Source: an uncultured Porphyromonas sp. (GTDB taxonomy: Bacteria; Bacteroidota; Bacteroidia; Bacteroidales; Porphyromonadaceae). Taken from it: a stretch of DNA of 64,000 bases. A program made the position numbers and the translations under genes. The notes under the pieces were generated by a model, which was not told the origin of the DNA, made no database searches, and saw nothing but the letters and a program-made list of their open reading frames with translations. Each line of letters opens with the position of its first letter. Positions within the stretch are counted from its first letter, which is position 1. Below are positions 43,543 to 52,115 of the stretch, in pieces. Location: positions 1-64,000 of the forward strand of contig UWSO01000003.1 of the NCBI GenBank assembly GCA_900538385.1, in the 5' to 3' direction.

Positions 43543-44552
43543 GGCTCGGCAGTCTCTAGGATATACTGTACCGCCTTGGGCGCAGCGCTGGCACGCACCA
43601 CCCAGTCGGGTAGTCCCTCGATTCTTACGGGCAGCATTTCTGGTCGTTTTTCGCCTTTTTGCTCAGCTTCTGAGAGCGACTGTAGATCGACCACTACTGA
43701 GATCTTGTCTCCGATAGGTTTATTGTAGTCTGTGATCGGCATCGTCAGGGTCAGAGAGACACGAGCTGGGAGCAGCTTAGCGACAAAGCCAGAGGGTGTG
43801 TTAAGCGCCTCGATGGGTAGCTCGATGCGTCTCTCCGTAAGCTCGACGACAGAGATCTGTAGCTGGGCACTATCGGGGGAAATATAGACGTGGGGGATTT
43901 CTTCGAACGGCACGTGCGCCACTTTGTCTTGAGACAAGTCCTTGTAGACCTGCTCTTTGGTGTGCACCTCGCTAATCCCCTCTAGTGCTTCACGGCTGCC
44001 ATACAGCTTGACCGTGGTAGGAGTTATCGTCAGCGGGAGAACCATATAGCCATCCTTAGCAGAGGCCGACACATGATTTACGACCGGCACCTCTTTCCTC
44101 TGGAGAGGGAATGCGCGCAGCGAAATCTGATTAGGATAGATATCACGGATCTGTATAGAACTTCCGAGGCTCTCACGCACCTTCTGCGTCAAGACCGCAT
44201 TGCTAAAGAGAATGCGCCCATTCTGAGGCACCCGCTGTGGCATAGATAGGGAGATCGGCGGTACGCCCTTCATCCAGCGGAAGAGGAGCTGAGAGCCTTT
44301 TGCTGAGACGCTGACATCCAGCGTCTTCGGCTGCTCTCCCTCTAGGCCGATCTCTCTGGGCATATCCTCATATACGATGGGGACATGGACGATCGAGGTC
44401 GTGCCATGGGAGAGCGTCTGCATGAACCATAAGACGGTCGCTAGAAGCACCCACACAGCAATCCCCAGCAGTCGTCTCAAGCGAGGCATACGCTGCTTAC
44501 GCACCACAGGTTCTCCACCTGTGCGAGGCTTAGGGGTCAGATTGAGTCGCAC
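43539..44552 (-). CDS. YbbR/CdaR-like domain protein
   Basis: The 337-residue protein has one N-terminal membrane helix (about 30-46) after a basic cytoplasmic tail and at least two extracytoplasmic YbbR-like beta domains (VPIVYEDMPREIGLEGEQPK, VPVVNHVSASAKDGYMVLPL). In Firmicutes the related CdaR controls the cyclic-di-AMP synthase; no such gene is seen here. The order yajC - ybbR - coaE is typical of Bacteroidota. Confidence 0.85.
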   Translation of the reverse strand: MRLNLTPKPRTGGEPVVRKQRMPRLRRLLGIAVWVLLATVLWFMQTLSHGTTSIVHVPIVYEDMPREIGLEGEQPKTLDVSVSAKGSQLLFRWMKGVPPISLSMPQRVPQNGRILFSNAVLTQKVRESLGSSIQIRDIYPNQISLRAFPLQRKEVPVVNHVSASAKDGYMVLPLTITPTTVKLYGSREALEGISEVHTKEQVYKDLSQDKVAHVPFEEIPHVYISPDSAQLQISVVELTERRIELPIEALNTPSGFVAKLLPARVSLTLTMPITDYNKPIGDKISVVVDLQSLSEAEQKGEKRPEMLPVRIEGLPDWVVRASAAPKAVQYILETAEP

Positions 44553-44582
44553 CGCTCCCGTCTCAACAGTTCGAAGAGTCTA

Positions 44583-44891
44583 TTAGCGAGCGTTGGGATC
44601 CGTGCCGAGTGGATATACCGAGCTCTTGGCAATCTCTACGCAGACATCCCGAGCTATCTCCACCTCAAAGGTCTGCTCGTGCACCTTACGGATCACGCCA
44701 TGCACACCGCCTGCCGTCATGACTGCATCGCCTACAGCGAGTGCATCACGCTCCTGCTGTAGCTTCTTCTGCCGCTTGCTCTGAGGACGGATGAAGAAAA
44801 GCCAAAAGATCAAGATGATGACTACAAAGAAGATAAGCGAAGTCCACGCAGGAGCACCCTGCTGTGCTGCTTGTAGAAGGAACATATTCAT
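44583..44891 (-). CDS. yajC: Preprotein translocase subunit YajC
   Basis: The 102-residue protein has one membrane helix (about 18-36) followed by the family signature FIRPQSKRQKKLQQERDAL and VMTAGGVHGVIRKV. It belongs to the SecDF-YajC accessory complex of protein export. It is the first gene of its operon, 30 bases before ybbR. Confidence 0.93.
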   Translation of the reverse strand: MNMFLLQAAQQGAPAWTSLIFFVVIILIFWLFFIRPQSKRQKKLQQERDALAVGDAVMTAGGVHGVIRKVHEQTFEVEIARDVCVEIAKSSVYPLGTDPNAR

Positions 44892-44925
44892 AGGTATCTA
44901 TAGTTGATGAATTCAATTACTTCTG

Positions 44926-44933
44926 CAAACTTA
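44926..44933 (-). promoter_or_regulatory. -7 box of the yajC operon
   Basis: The minus strand reads TAAGTTTG followed by C, matching TAnnTTTG. The inferred start near 44919 gives a leader of about 28 bases. Confidence 0.6.
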
Positions 44934-45025
44934 CAAAAAACCGACCGCATAGCGCAGTCTTGCCCCTCCTCTCCGTCAATTCTGCAGATCTCACGAGTGA
45001 CGATGTCGCGGCGTTGAGTATATAG

Positions 45026-45057
45026 AAGCTTCTTGCATCTAGCAAGGGGCTTTTTTT
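45026..45057 (+). terminator. Orphan terminator resembling that of tRNA-Lys
   Basis: AAGCTTCTTGC pairs with GCAAGGGGCTT (two G-T pairs) around ATCTA and ends in seven T. It differs from the tRNA-Lys terminator by only a few bases, but no plus-strand gene or tRNA precedes it. Confidence 0.7.
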
Positions 45058-45098
45058 ATTTAAAGTCTTCGGAGTCATCAGAGGAGACGAGTAACCCG

Positions 45099-45215
45099 CT
45101 GTAGGGACGCTCGGTCGAGCGTCCGTCCCCGTTAAGACCAACGGATGCTGTAACCTTTGACACAACGGACAACGTAACTTTTGATACAACGGACGCACGA
45201 CCGTGCGTCCCTACA
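45099..45215. repeat. REP palindrome pair
   Basis: A GTAG-type unit with a shortened loop (GTAGGGACGCTCGGTCGAGC, 45101 on) is followed by a reverse unit at 45191-45213 (GGACGCACGACCGTGCGTCC). The usual linker phrases lie between them. Confidence 0.8.
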
Positions 45216-45245
45216 AAGGGTTACACGTCGGAGCATTGCTACACG

Positions 45246-45300
45246 TCTCGCTCTAACTTCTAACCTCTAGTTTCTAACCTCTAACTTCTAATCTCTAACA
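45246..45300. repeat. TTAGARR heptamer tract (reverse orientation)
   Basis: Seven units on the minus strand read as CTCTAAC, TTCTAAC, CTCTAGT, TTCTAAC, CTCTAAC, TTCTAAT, CTCTAAC on the plus strand. The tract joins the REP pair to the structured region before the leucine-rich-repeat gene. Confidence 0.8.
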
Positions 45301-45310
45301 CCTCCGATTG

Positions 45311-45460
45311 TCGCATAAAAGGACCTCGTGAGAGGTCCGACGCATCGTAGCCGTCGGTCGGAGGGGCAAAAGCCCCGAACGACCGATGGATAGGCGGACG
45401 TGGTAGGTGATCGACCCCTTGTGGGTCGGACTAGACGAAGCTCACCCAGTCAGAACGCTC
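45311..45460 (-). terminator. Structured 3' region with terminator after the LRR gene
   Basis: Three hairpins follow the stop codon of the minus-strand gene: CGACCC/GGGTCG (45412-45428); a two-part stem TCGGTCG/CGACCGA enclosing GGGGC/GCCCC (45354-45386); and GGACCTC/GAGGTCC (45321-45338). The last is followed on the minus strand by TTTTAT, an intrinsic terminator. The region is too structured for a plain 3' tail and may be a small RNA. Confidence 0.6.
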
Positions 45461-46408
45461 TTATTTTAGAACTTTCCAGTTTTTCCTCCTTGCAGTAGTT
45501 ACATCAGCAGCGCTACACCTGTTTTTATTCCTTTTCTTAGAGGAGCGATCTACTAGAAGAATCAAACCACGACTCTTTCCCCTTCGATTGGGAAGACTAT
45601 TCACCAACTTGGTCATAGCCTTGCCATTGATATAATTACTGGAACAATCAATAGTCGTCAATCTAGCACACCCAGACACGTTCAAGTTAGTTAGTTGATT
45701 GTCATAGCAGTAAAGCTTTGTCAAGGCGGTGTTCTTTGACACGTTCAAACTGGTCAGTTTATTGAAAGAGCAGTCAAGCCATGTCAAGGTGGTGTTCTTT
45801 GGCAAGTCCAATCGGGTCAGTTGATTGTTGTAGCAGCCAAGATTTGTCAAGGCGGTGTTCTTTGACACGTCCAAGCTGGTCAGTTTATTGAAGGAGCACA
45901 AAAGCGTTGTCAAGGCGGTGTTCTGTGACAGATCCAAGCTGGTCAGCTGATTGCTGGAGCAGGAAAGCTCTGTCAAGGCGGTATTCTTTGACACGTTCAA
46001 GCTGGTCAGCTGATTGTATCGGCAGCCCAGCCTTGTCAAGACGGTATTCTTTGACACGTTCAAGCTGGTCAGCTGATTGTTGGAGCAGACAAGCATTATC
46101 AAGGCGGTGTTCTTTGACACATCCAAGCTGGTCAGTTGATTGTATCGGCAGTCCAGCACTGTTACATCGCCACGGATGGTGATCGTTTGGCTAGTGAGTC
46201 TGTAGGACTTGCGATCGAGATTGTCCGTTTTTCCAGGATATTGGGCTCCATCAATGATGATGTTGCCATTGGCCTTGATAATCAGACCGATTTCCTCACC
46301 GACAACTTTTGAGGTGGTCATGGTGATGACTCCTTGGGCGAGGAGGGTGGTGGACGCTAGCAGCGTGCCGAGGAAGACGAAGAGCCAGATGCGTAGATGT
46401 TTGCTCAT
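45461..46408 (-). CDS. Secreted leucine-rich-repeat protein (BspA/InlJ-like)
   Basis: The 315-residue protein has a signal peptide (residues 1-25, ending LLAQ) and an N-terminal cap (TSKVVGEEIGLIIKANGN). Eight to nine 21-residue leucine-rich repeats follow at about 83-270, each close to LxCxxNQLTSLDVSKNTALT. This cysteine-containing repeat is that of InlJ-like adhesins found in Porphyromonas and Listeria. A basic C-terminal tail (RSSKKRNKNRCSAADVTTAR) lacks a recognisable sorting domain. The near-identical DNA of the repeats makes copy-number change likely. A surface or host-contact role is inferred from the family. Confidence 0.85.
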   Translation of the reverse strand: MSKHLRIWLFVFLGTLLASTTLLAQGVITMTTSKVVGEEIGLIIKANGNIIIDGAQYPGKTDNLDRKSYRLTSQTITIRGDVTVLDCRYNQLTSLDVSKNTALIMLVCSNNQLTSLNVSKNTVLTRLGCRYNQLTSLNVSKNTALTELSCSSNQLTSLDLSQNTALTTLLCSFNKLTSLDVSKNTALTNLGCYNNQLTRLDLPKNTTLTWLDCSFNKLTSLNVSKNTALTKLYCYDNQLTNLNVSGCARLTTIDCSSNYINGKAMTKLVNSLPNRRGKSRGLILLVDRSSKKRNKNRCSAADVTTARRKNWKVLK

Positions 46409-46655
46409 AATGTAGCTAGAGATTAGAAGTGACGGGTAGCTGTGATGTCTCGGCCGTGTGAGTTCTGTTTTCTGCGAAGTTATACATTTGTTTTGAGTTG
46501 TGCAAGAGGGGGGAGAGATTAGAGATTAGAGGGGAGAGATTAGAGGAGAGAGCGAAGCGGTCGGAGGGGTCGGAGCCATCGGACGAGAAACGGCTGGCTT
46601 GACAACGGACGCACGACCGTGCGTCCCTACATTTCGCTACACGTCAAATGGGTTA
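46409..46655. repeat. Heptamer tracts and a REP unit before the LRR gene
   Basis: TTAGARR-type units occur at 46424-46436 and 46508-46553, followed by a short TCGGAG cluster (46560-46580) and a reverse REP at 46606-46630 (GGACGCACGACCGTGCGTCC then CTAC). A TAACTTCG-like minus-strand box near 46478-46486 may be the LRR gene promoter. No gene is present. Confidence 0.65.
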
Positions 46656-46870
46656 CGAGTCTCTCCTCCCGAGGAAATCGGAAAGCGTCAGGGAGGAAAC
46701 GAAATTTTTCCACGGAGGGGCGAAATAAAAGTTCGGAAGAATCAAATGAAACTTCGGAAGAATGGTTTGATACTTCGGAAGAATTTTCCGTTTCCTCCGT
46801 GGAGATTTTTTATTTCCCAGCGAGCTATTTGGGAATTTCCTCCGAGAAAATTAGATTCGTCGGGGGGAGT
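46656..46870. mobile_element. Rearranged fragment of the MITE-like element
   Basis: The interior words of the complete elements recur: TTCGGAAGAATCAAATGA, TACTTCGGAAGAATTTTCC, TTTCCTCCGTGGAGATTTTT and AGCGAGCTATTTGGGAA. The left part appears inverted relative to the right part, and both terminal repeats are missing. It ends about 30 bases before the 3' end of mnmA. Confidence 0.65.
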
Positions 46871-46898
46871 AGCGAGTTGTCAGGAGCGTTACGACAGA

Positions 46899-48032
46899 CT
46901 AGCGGCCCGAGCGGATCGGGGCGCTGCCCCAGCAGAGCTGATGCTGAGGATCGTAGATGGTGGCAAACTGTCCGGCCGCAATACCCTGTATCGGCACGCT
47001 ACTGATCAGCTGATAGCCGCCTGAGGGGAGATGCTCGAGGCGGCCGGCAGTGAAGTCGGGTGTGTGACGGATCTTGAAGGTGACCTCTAGCGCACTGTCC
47101 GACGGGGTCTCCGTCCAGATCCACGGATCGACCGTGAGCCAGTGCATCTCTTCGGTCTCGATGATCGTGCCGTACTGCGTCTTGGGGTCGTAGCCTCGTG
47201 AGGCGTAGAGGACGTTGTGCTCCACATCCTTTGCCACCACATACCATGGACCGCCCGAGAGCCCGAGCCCTTTGCGCTGGCCGATGGTGTGAAACCAGTA
47301 GCCTCGATGCTCGCCGATCTTCTCGCCCGTCTCATGGTCGATGATATCGCCCGTCTGGGTGCCTAAGTAGCGCTCGATGAAGTCGTTGTAGTTGATCTGT
47401 CCTAGGAAGCAGATGCCTTGGCTGTCTTTGCGCTGCGCATTGACCAGATGCGCCTCAAGGGCGATGCGACGTACCTCCTCCTTGGGAAGGTGCCCGATGG
47501 GAAAGAGGAGACGCTCCATCTGCCGAAAGCCGATCTGCGCCAAGAAGTCGGTCTGGTCCTTTACCGGGTCGGGAGAGGTGCCGAGGAAGGTCAAGCCTTC
47601 CGCCGTCTTTCGTATCGTAGCGTAGTGCCCCGTGGCAATATAGTCGTACTCGGAGCCGCAACGCTCTTCGAAAGCCCCAAACTTGATCAACTTATTGCAC
47701 ATCACATCGGGGTTGGGCGTGAGTCCCCGCTTCACCGCCTCCATCGTATAAGTGACCACACGATCCCAATAGACTTGGTGCAGGTCGACGATCTCTAGGT
47801 GCAGGTCGTAGCGACGCGCCAGGAGCGTCACTAGCTCGATGTCCTCCTCAGCAGGACAGTCGAGGTAGCCCTCATCCTGCATGCCGATGCGTATATAGTA
47901 AAGGTCTGGACGAAAGCCTGCCTCGACGAGCAGGTGCATCGCCACACTGCTATCCACACCACCAGAGGCGAGCAGTGCGATGCGACTATCCCGTGGTAGT
48001 GCTGTGTAAAGAGCGGTCTCCATACACTTCAT
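46899..48032 (-). CDS. mnmA: tRNA-specific 2-thiouridylase
   Basis: The 377-residue enzyme puts sulfur on U34 of tRNA-Lys, -Glu and -Gln. Motifs are the PP-loop LLASGGVDSSVA, the first catalytic cysteine in NPDVMCNKLIKFG, TGHYA, and the second cysteine in GICFLGQINYNDF. The start may be the fourth residue (ATG at 48023). It is the last of four close genes (yitT - porin - argS - mnmA; gaps about 20 bases). A repeat-rich region begins just beyond its stop codon. Confidence 0.94.
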   Translation of the reverse strand: MKCMETALYTALPRDSRIALLASGGVDSSVAMHLLVEAGFRPDLYYIRIGMQDEGYLDCPAEEDIELVTLLARRYDLHLEIVDLHQVYWDRVVTYTMEAVKRGLTPNPDVMCNKLIKFGAFEERCGSEYDYIATGHYATIRKTAEGLTFLGTSPDPVKDQTDFLAQIGFRQMERLLFPIGHLPKEEVRRIALEAHLVNAQRKDSQGICFLGQINYNDFIERYLGTQTGDIIDHETGEKIGEHRGYWFHTIGQRKGLGLSGGPWYVVAKDVEHNVLYASRGYDPKTQYGTIIETEEMHWLTVDPWIWTETPSDSALEVTFKIRHTPDFTAGRLEHLPSGGYQLISSVPIQGIAAGQFATIYDPQHQLCWGSAPIRSGR

Positions 48033-48053
48033 GAGTCAAGCCCTCAAAGCGGA

Positions 48054-49868
48054 CTACATACGCTCGGGCAGTGCGATACCGAGAAGCCCCATAGCACTAT
48101 GTGTCGTCTCGGCAACGGTCTTGCTGAGCTGCAGACGCATGCTGCGCAGCACTTCGTCCTCCTCACGCAGTACGGAGCACTCGTGGTAGAACTGATTATA
48201 CCCCTTGACCAAGTCGTAGGTATAGTTGGCAATGCGTGCTGGCGAATAGCTCTCGGCAGCCTCCTGCACGACGCTAGGATAGTCGAGCAGCTGCTGGACG
48301 AGTGCGGTCTCATACGACGAGAGTGCTAGCTCACCGCCCTCGGGGAGCTGATGCTTGTAGCCCATCTCGTCAGCCTTCTGCAGGAGCGAGCAGATACGTG
48401 CGTAGGTGTACTGGATGAAGGGTCCCGTGTTGCCGTTGAAGTCGATAGACTCCTCGGGGTTGAACATCATATTCTTCCTCGGATCCACCTTGAGGATAAA
48501 GTACTTGAGCGCGCCTAGCCCGACCATCTCTGCGGTGCGTAGCTCTTCGGCTGTTGTCTCGGCAGCTAGCTCTACGCCCTTCGCCTGCTGAGCTGTTCGT
48601 GCCACCTCTAGAGCCGTGTCGCGCATAGCGTCCATCAGATCGTCCGCATCGACGACCGTACCCTCGCGACTCTTCATCTTACCGTGAGGGAGCTCGACCA
48701 TACCGTAGCTAAAGTGCGTCAAGCTCTTGCCCCACTTATATCCCAAGCGGTCTAAAAGTAGCGATAGCACCTGAAAGTGGTACTCCTGCTCGTTGCCCAC
48801 GACGTAGATCATCTGATCTATCGGGAAGTCTTGATAGCGGAGCTTGGCAGTACCTATGTCTTGGGTGATGTAGACAGAGGTGCCGTCACTGCGTAGGAGG
48901 ATCTTCTTGTCGAGTCCCTCCGCCTCAAAGTCAGCCCATACGGAGCCATCCTCATGTCGCTCGAAGAGTCCTTCCTTCAGACCGCGCAAAACCTCTTCAC
49001 GTCCTACGAGGTAGGTATCGCTCTCGTAGTAGATCTTGTCAAAGGAGACGCCCATACGCTTGTAAGTCTCGTCAAAGCCTTTGTAGACCCACTCATTCAT
49101 CTGTCGCCACAGCGCACGCACCTCAGGGTCGCCCTGCTCCCACTGACGGAGCATTTGTCGTGCATCAGCCATCAGTTGAGATTTAGCCTCGACCTCCTCG
49201 TCGCTCCAGTCAGGATGCGCAGCACGTATCTGCGCCAGTTCGGCACGATACTCCTTGTCAAAGCGCACGTAGTAGTCACCGATGAGGTGGTCGCCCTTCT
49301 TGCCCGAAGATTCAGGCGTCTCGCCATTGCCCCAGCGTAGCCATGCCAGCATTGACTTGCATATGTGCACGCCACGGTCGTTGACGATATTCGTCTTGAC
49401 CACACGATGCCCGCTCGCCTCTAGTATCTGAGCGAGGCTGTAGCCGAGTAGGTTGTTGCGAACGTGTCCCAGGTGCAGGGGCTTGTTGGTGTTTGGTGAT
49501 GAATACTCGATCATCACGAGGGGCGACTGCTCTGTCGGCGTGATATGACCGTAATGCGGAGTCTCGGCAATCTCTCGCAGTGCTGCAAGCCACGCCGAGT
49601 CGGTCAGTGTGAGGTTGAGAAAGCCCTTGACCACGCCATAGGAGGCTATGAGGTCTGTCTGCTCTTGTAGCTTGGCACCGATCGTCTCGGCGGTCTCTTG
49701 GGGAGACTTGTGCGAAGCTTTGAGATAGGGGAAGACGACGAGCGTCACATGCCCCTCAAACTCAGGGCGCGTGGCGGTCAACGTGATCTCATCAGCGGTC
49801 GTGGTGAGATCGTAAAGGGTATGTAGTGTCGAGGCGATCGCCTCGCTAAGCTGTCTATAAAGGCTCAT
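48054..49868 (-). CDS. argS: Arginyl-tRNA synthetase
   Basis: The 604-residue class I synthetase charges tRNA-Arg. It has an N-terminal additional domain, the HIGH-type motif PNTNKPLHLGHVRNN, a KMSKS-type motif GKMKSREGTVVDADDL, and a C-terminal DALR anticodon-binding domain (GNTGPFIQYTYARI marks its start). Length is normal. It lies 21 bases from mnmA and 18 bases from the porin gene. Confidence 0.95.
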   Translation of the reverse strand: MSLYRQLSEAIASTLHTLYDLTTTADEITLTATRPEFEGHVTLVVFPYLKASHKSPQETAETIGAKLQEQTDLIASYGVVKGFLNLTLTDSAWLAALREIAETPHYGHITPTEQSPLVMIEYSSPNTNKPLHLGHVRNNLLGYSLAQILEASGHRVVKTNIVNDRGVHICKSMLAWLRWGNGETPESSGKKGDHLIGDYYVRFDKEYRAELAQIRAAHPDWSDEEVEAKSQLMADARQMLRQWEQGDPEVRALWRQMNEWVYKGFDETYKRMGVSFDKIYYESDTYLVGREEVLRGLKEGLFERHEDGSVWADFEAEGLDKKILLRSDGTSVYITQDIGTAKLRYQDFPIDQMIYVVGNEQEYHFQVLSLLLDRLGYKWGKSLTHFSYGMVELPHGKMKSREGTVVDADDLMDAMRDTALEVARTAQQAKGVELAAETTAEELRTAEMVGLGALKYFILKVDPRKNMMFNPEESIDFNGNTGPFIQYTYARICSLLQKADEMGYKHQLPEGGELALSSYETALVQQLLDYPSVVQEAAESYSPARIANYTYDLVKGYNQFYHECSVLREEDEVLRSMRLQLSKTVAETTHSAMGLLGIALPERM

Positions 49869-49886
49869 AGTATATCGTATAAAGAG

Positions 49887-50960
49887 TTAGAGTACTTTCA
49901 TACGCCAGGTGACCCCCACGTTGATCTGCGTGCGCTGATCATGCAGCACGGCCTGCGGATTCGTGTTCGTGCCAAAGGCGTAGTTAGCGTGTGCATGCAG
50001 ACGCACCTCGGGGATGGGTGAGTACTCGACACCGCCGCCGAGGCAAGCTATCTGCGTGCCATCGGTGACCCCGTAGTCTGCGTGAAAGCCACTCGTATTA
50101 TGATCGTAGCTTCCCTTGAGGTAGAGCTTCGTTTGAATTGTCGGGTGGAAAGCTAGCTGACCGTAGATAGAGTAGTCGGCAAAGAGCTTCTTGCCATCTC
50201 CATCAAGTGGCGCACGGTGCATCAAGTCTAGGTCGACGAAGGTGCGACGGGTTAGCTGGAAGCGGTTGCCCAGCGAAATATAGTTCATAAAGCGTCCAGG
50301 CGCATACTCCATAAAGTTGACACTCCACATCGGTACAAACCAGTTGTGGTGTGCTGTCCAGATGAGGTTGTATGCATACATGTCGGCTGACTGTCCGCTC
50401 CTGGTCTCGTAGTCTTTGCGATAGGGGCTCTGGATTACTTGCGCATGGAGATTGTCCTGCCCATTAGGCAAGGTGTAGCTCACGGTAGCGCCCCACTGAT
50501 AGGCGGGCATGTGGTAGCAAAACTCTCCCAGCTGAAAAACATCTATCGGTGCTGGCTCAAACTCCCATCCACCGACGAAGACAATCCACTTGCCAAGCTT
50601 GACACTGAGCTGCTCGGTAGGGTTGTACTGCAGGTAGAGGAAGTCGATCGACTCAAAGAAGGTGCGATCTAGATTGGCCGAGCTAAGTCGCTGTCGGTAT
50701 AGGTAGCTAAACTTTGGCGAGAAGGTGCCACTGAGTATAATGTTAGCGATATTTCCCTTAAAGCCTGAGCCCGCCTCGTCGGCTTGGCTTCCTAGATAGA
50801 TGCGCTGGTAGTCACCGCGCGCCTCTAGCGAGAGCGACACCTTCTTATCATGCGGAGCCTCTAGCTCAGCGTCGGGCGTAGGCTCCTGCGCCATCAGCGA
50901 GCCGAGCGAGAGTGACAGTAGGAGTATGAGAGCCGAGAGCGACTTCGTGAGATGTGACAT
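49887..50960 (-). CDS. Porin of the phosphate-selective (OprO/OprP-like) type
   Basis: The 357-residue protein has a signal peptide (LSALILLLSLSLGSLMAQ) and about 16 amphipathic strands, for example LQYNPTEQLSVKLGKWIVFV. The C-terminus INVGVTWRMKVL looks like a barrel end. The pattern matches Bacteroidota porins annotated as OprO/P; anion selectivity is not established. It lies between yitT and argS in one operon. Confidence 0.8.
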   Translation of the reverse strand: MSHLTKSLSALILLLSLSLGSLMAQEPTPDAELEAPHDKKVSLSLEARGDYQRIYLGSQADEAGSGFKGNIANIILSGTFSPKFSYLYRQRLSSANLDRTFFESIDFLYLQYNPTEQLSVKLGKWIVFVGGWEFEPAPIDVFQLGEFCYHMPAYQWGATVSYTLPNGQDNLHAQVIQSPYRKDYETRSGQSADMYAYNLIWTAHHNWFVPMWSVNFMEYAPGRFMNYISLGNRFQLTRRTFVDLDLMHRAPLDGDGKKLFADYSIYGQLAFHPTIQTKLYLKGSYDHNTSGFHADYGVTDGTQIACLGGGVEYSPIPEVRLHAHANYAFGTNTNPQAVLHDQRTQINVGVTWRMKVL

Positions 50961-50983
50961 AGTTCTAGGTGAATCTGGTAATA

Positions 50984-51988
50984 CTAAAAGGTGCTCTCAT
51001 CAGGCGTCCCCGTCTCGACTGTGAGTTCCTCACGCTGGCTCTTCTTACGCCATAGACCATACACCTCGCTGACAGGGTCTGAGGTGATAAAGGGCTCCAT
51101 ACGCTCGGCACGCAGATGATCTAGTAGCTTGCCAAACTCATCCCTCGTCAAGATGCACTCCAGCTGCTTGTGATCCTCGCCTGAGTAACCACCCGTCACG
51201 GGATGGATCGTCACCCCACGATTGAGCGTATGGATCACATAGTCACGAATATGCTCCCAATCCTTGGAGATGACGTAGACACGTGTCCGCGAACTCATGC
51301 GGGTCATGAAGTAGTCGAGGATCAAGCCATTGAGCCACGTACCCACCAGACCCATGATCACAAGGCCCGTAGGACTAGTCAGGAATGCGGAGCAGCAGAT
51401 TAGACCACCAGCGATCGTAACCGACACGCCTAGTGGCACATGGAGGAACTTATTGAAGATCTTCGCCAAGATATCCAGTCCACCCGTCGAGGCGTTGATG
51501 CTAAAGAGGATCGCCTGCGCTGCACTCATCACCAAGATGAAGCAGACCAAGTCAAACCCAGGATTAGCCACCGTAACGCCATGTACCTCCTGAGCAAACA
51601 TCGACCCACTGACAGGGTCGATCCACCCCATCAAGTCGACAAACGGGCCTAAGATCAGTGCCGTGTAGCAAGTCTTAGCACCAAACTCGTTGCCGATCAG
51701 GATGAAAGAGAGGAGTAGCAGGATCGCATTGATGAGAAACATATAGGATCCCAGCGACATCACTGGGAGCAGTCGCTCCAGCACAATGCCTAATCCCGTC
51801 ACCGAGCCGACGATCAGACCACTAGGTGCGAGGAAGTAGTGTACCGCCATGGCGCCAATAAACATGGCAACGGTCATCAAGACCAATTCGTACCAAAACT
51901 TACGACTAGTGAGTAGGTCAGCGGCCTGGCCAGGCAGAGCGGCTAGACGGGCACGAAGTTCATCCTTACTGGGGAGCTTGTATTTCAT
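50984..51988 (-). CDS. YitT-family membrane protein (DUF161/DUF2179)
   Basis: About 334 residues: five to six membrane helices (residues about 30-200; SVTGLGIVLERLLP, INASTGGLDILAKIF) followed by a cytoplasmic DUF2179 domain (RVYVISKDWEHIRDYVIHTL, then TGGYSGEDHK). Transport is assumed for the family but the substrate is unknown. The frame extends to 52087, but the inferred start of transcription near 52060 rules that out; a Met at 52018 is another candidate. It is the first gene of the operon. Confidence 0.88.
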   Translation of the reverse strand: MKYKLPSKDELRARLAALPGQAADLLTSRKFWYELVLMTVAMFIGAMAVHYFLAPSGLIVGSVTGLGIVLERLLPVMSLGSYMFLINAILLLLSFILIGNEFGAKTCYTALILGPFVDLMGWIDPVSGSMFAQEVHGVTVANPGFDLVCFILVMSAAQAILFSINASTGGLDILAKIFNKFLHVPLGVSVTIAGGLICCSAFLTSPTGLVIMGLVGTWLNGLILDYFMTRMSSRTRVYVISKDWEHIRDYVIHTLNRGVTIHPVTGGYSGEDHKQLECILTRDEFGKLLDHLRAERMEPFITSDPVSEVYGLWRKKSQREELTVETGTPDESTF

Positions 51989-52066
51989 TAGATGCGTATT
52001 ACGTAGTGAGCGATCCATCGTGAGGCTACTACGCTCTAGGCGACGCACTCCGATAGGATCTGACTG

Positions 52067-52074
52067 CAAAGATA
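52067..52074 (-). promoter_or_regulatory. -7 box of the yitT operon
   Basis: The minus strand reads TATCTTTG followed by C, with the inferred start near 52060. The MITE-like element begins 42 bases further upstream. Confidence 0.6.
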
Positions 52075-52115
52075 CAAAATAGCACATACCCGCCAGCTAA
52101 ATCTTACGGCTCTTC

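Noticed and set aside
45907..46182. An open frame opposite the LRR gene encoding repeated SRRCSL-type peptides
   Set aside because: It is the complement of the leucine-rich repeats; the repeat pattern on the real strand explains it completely.
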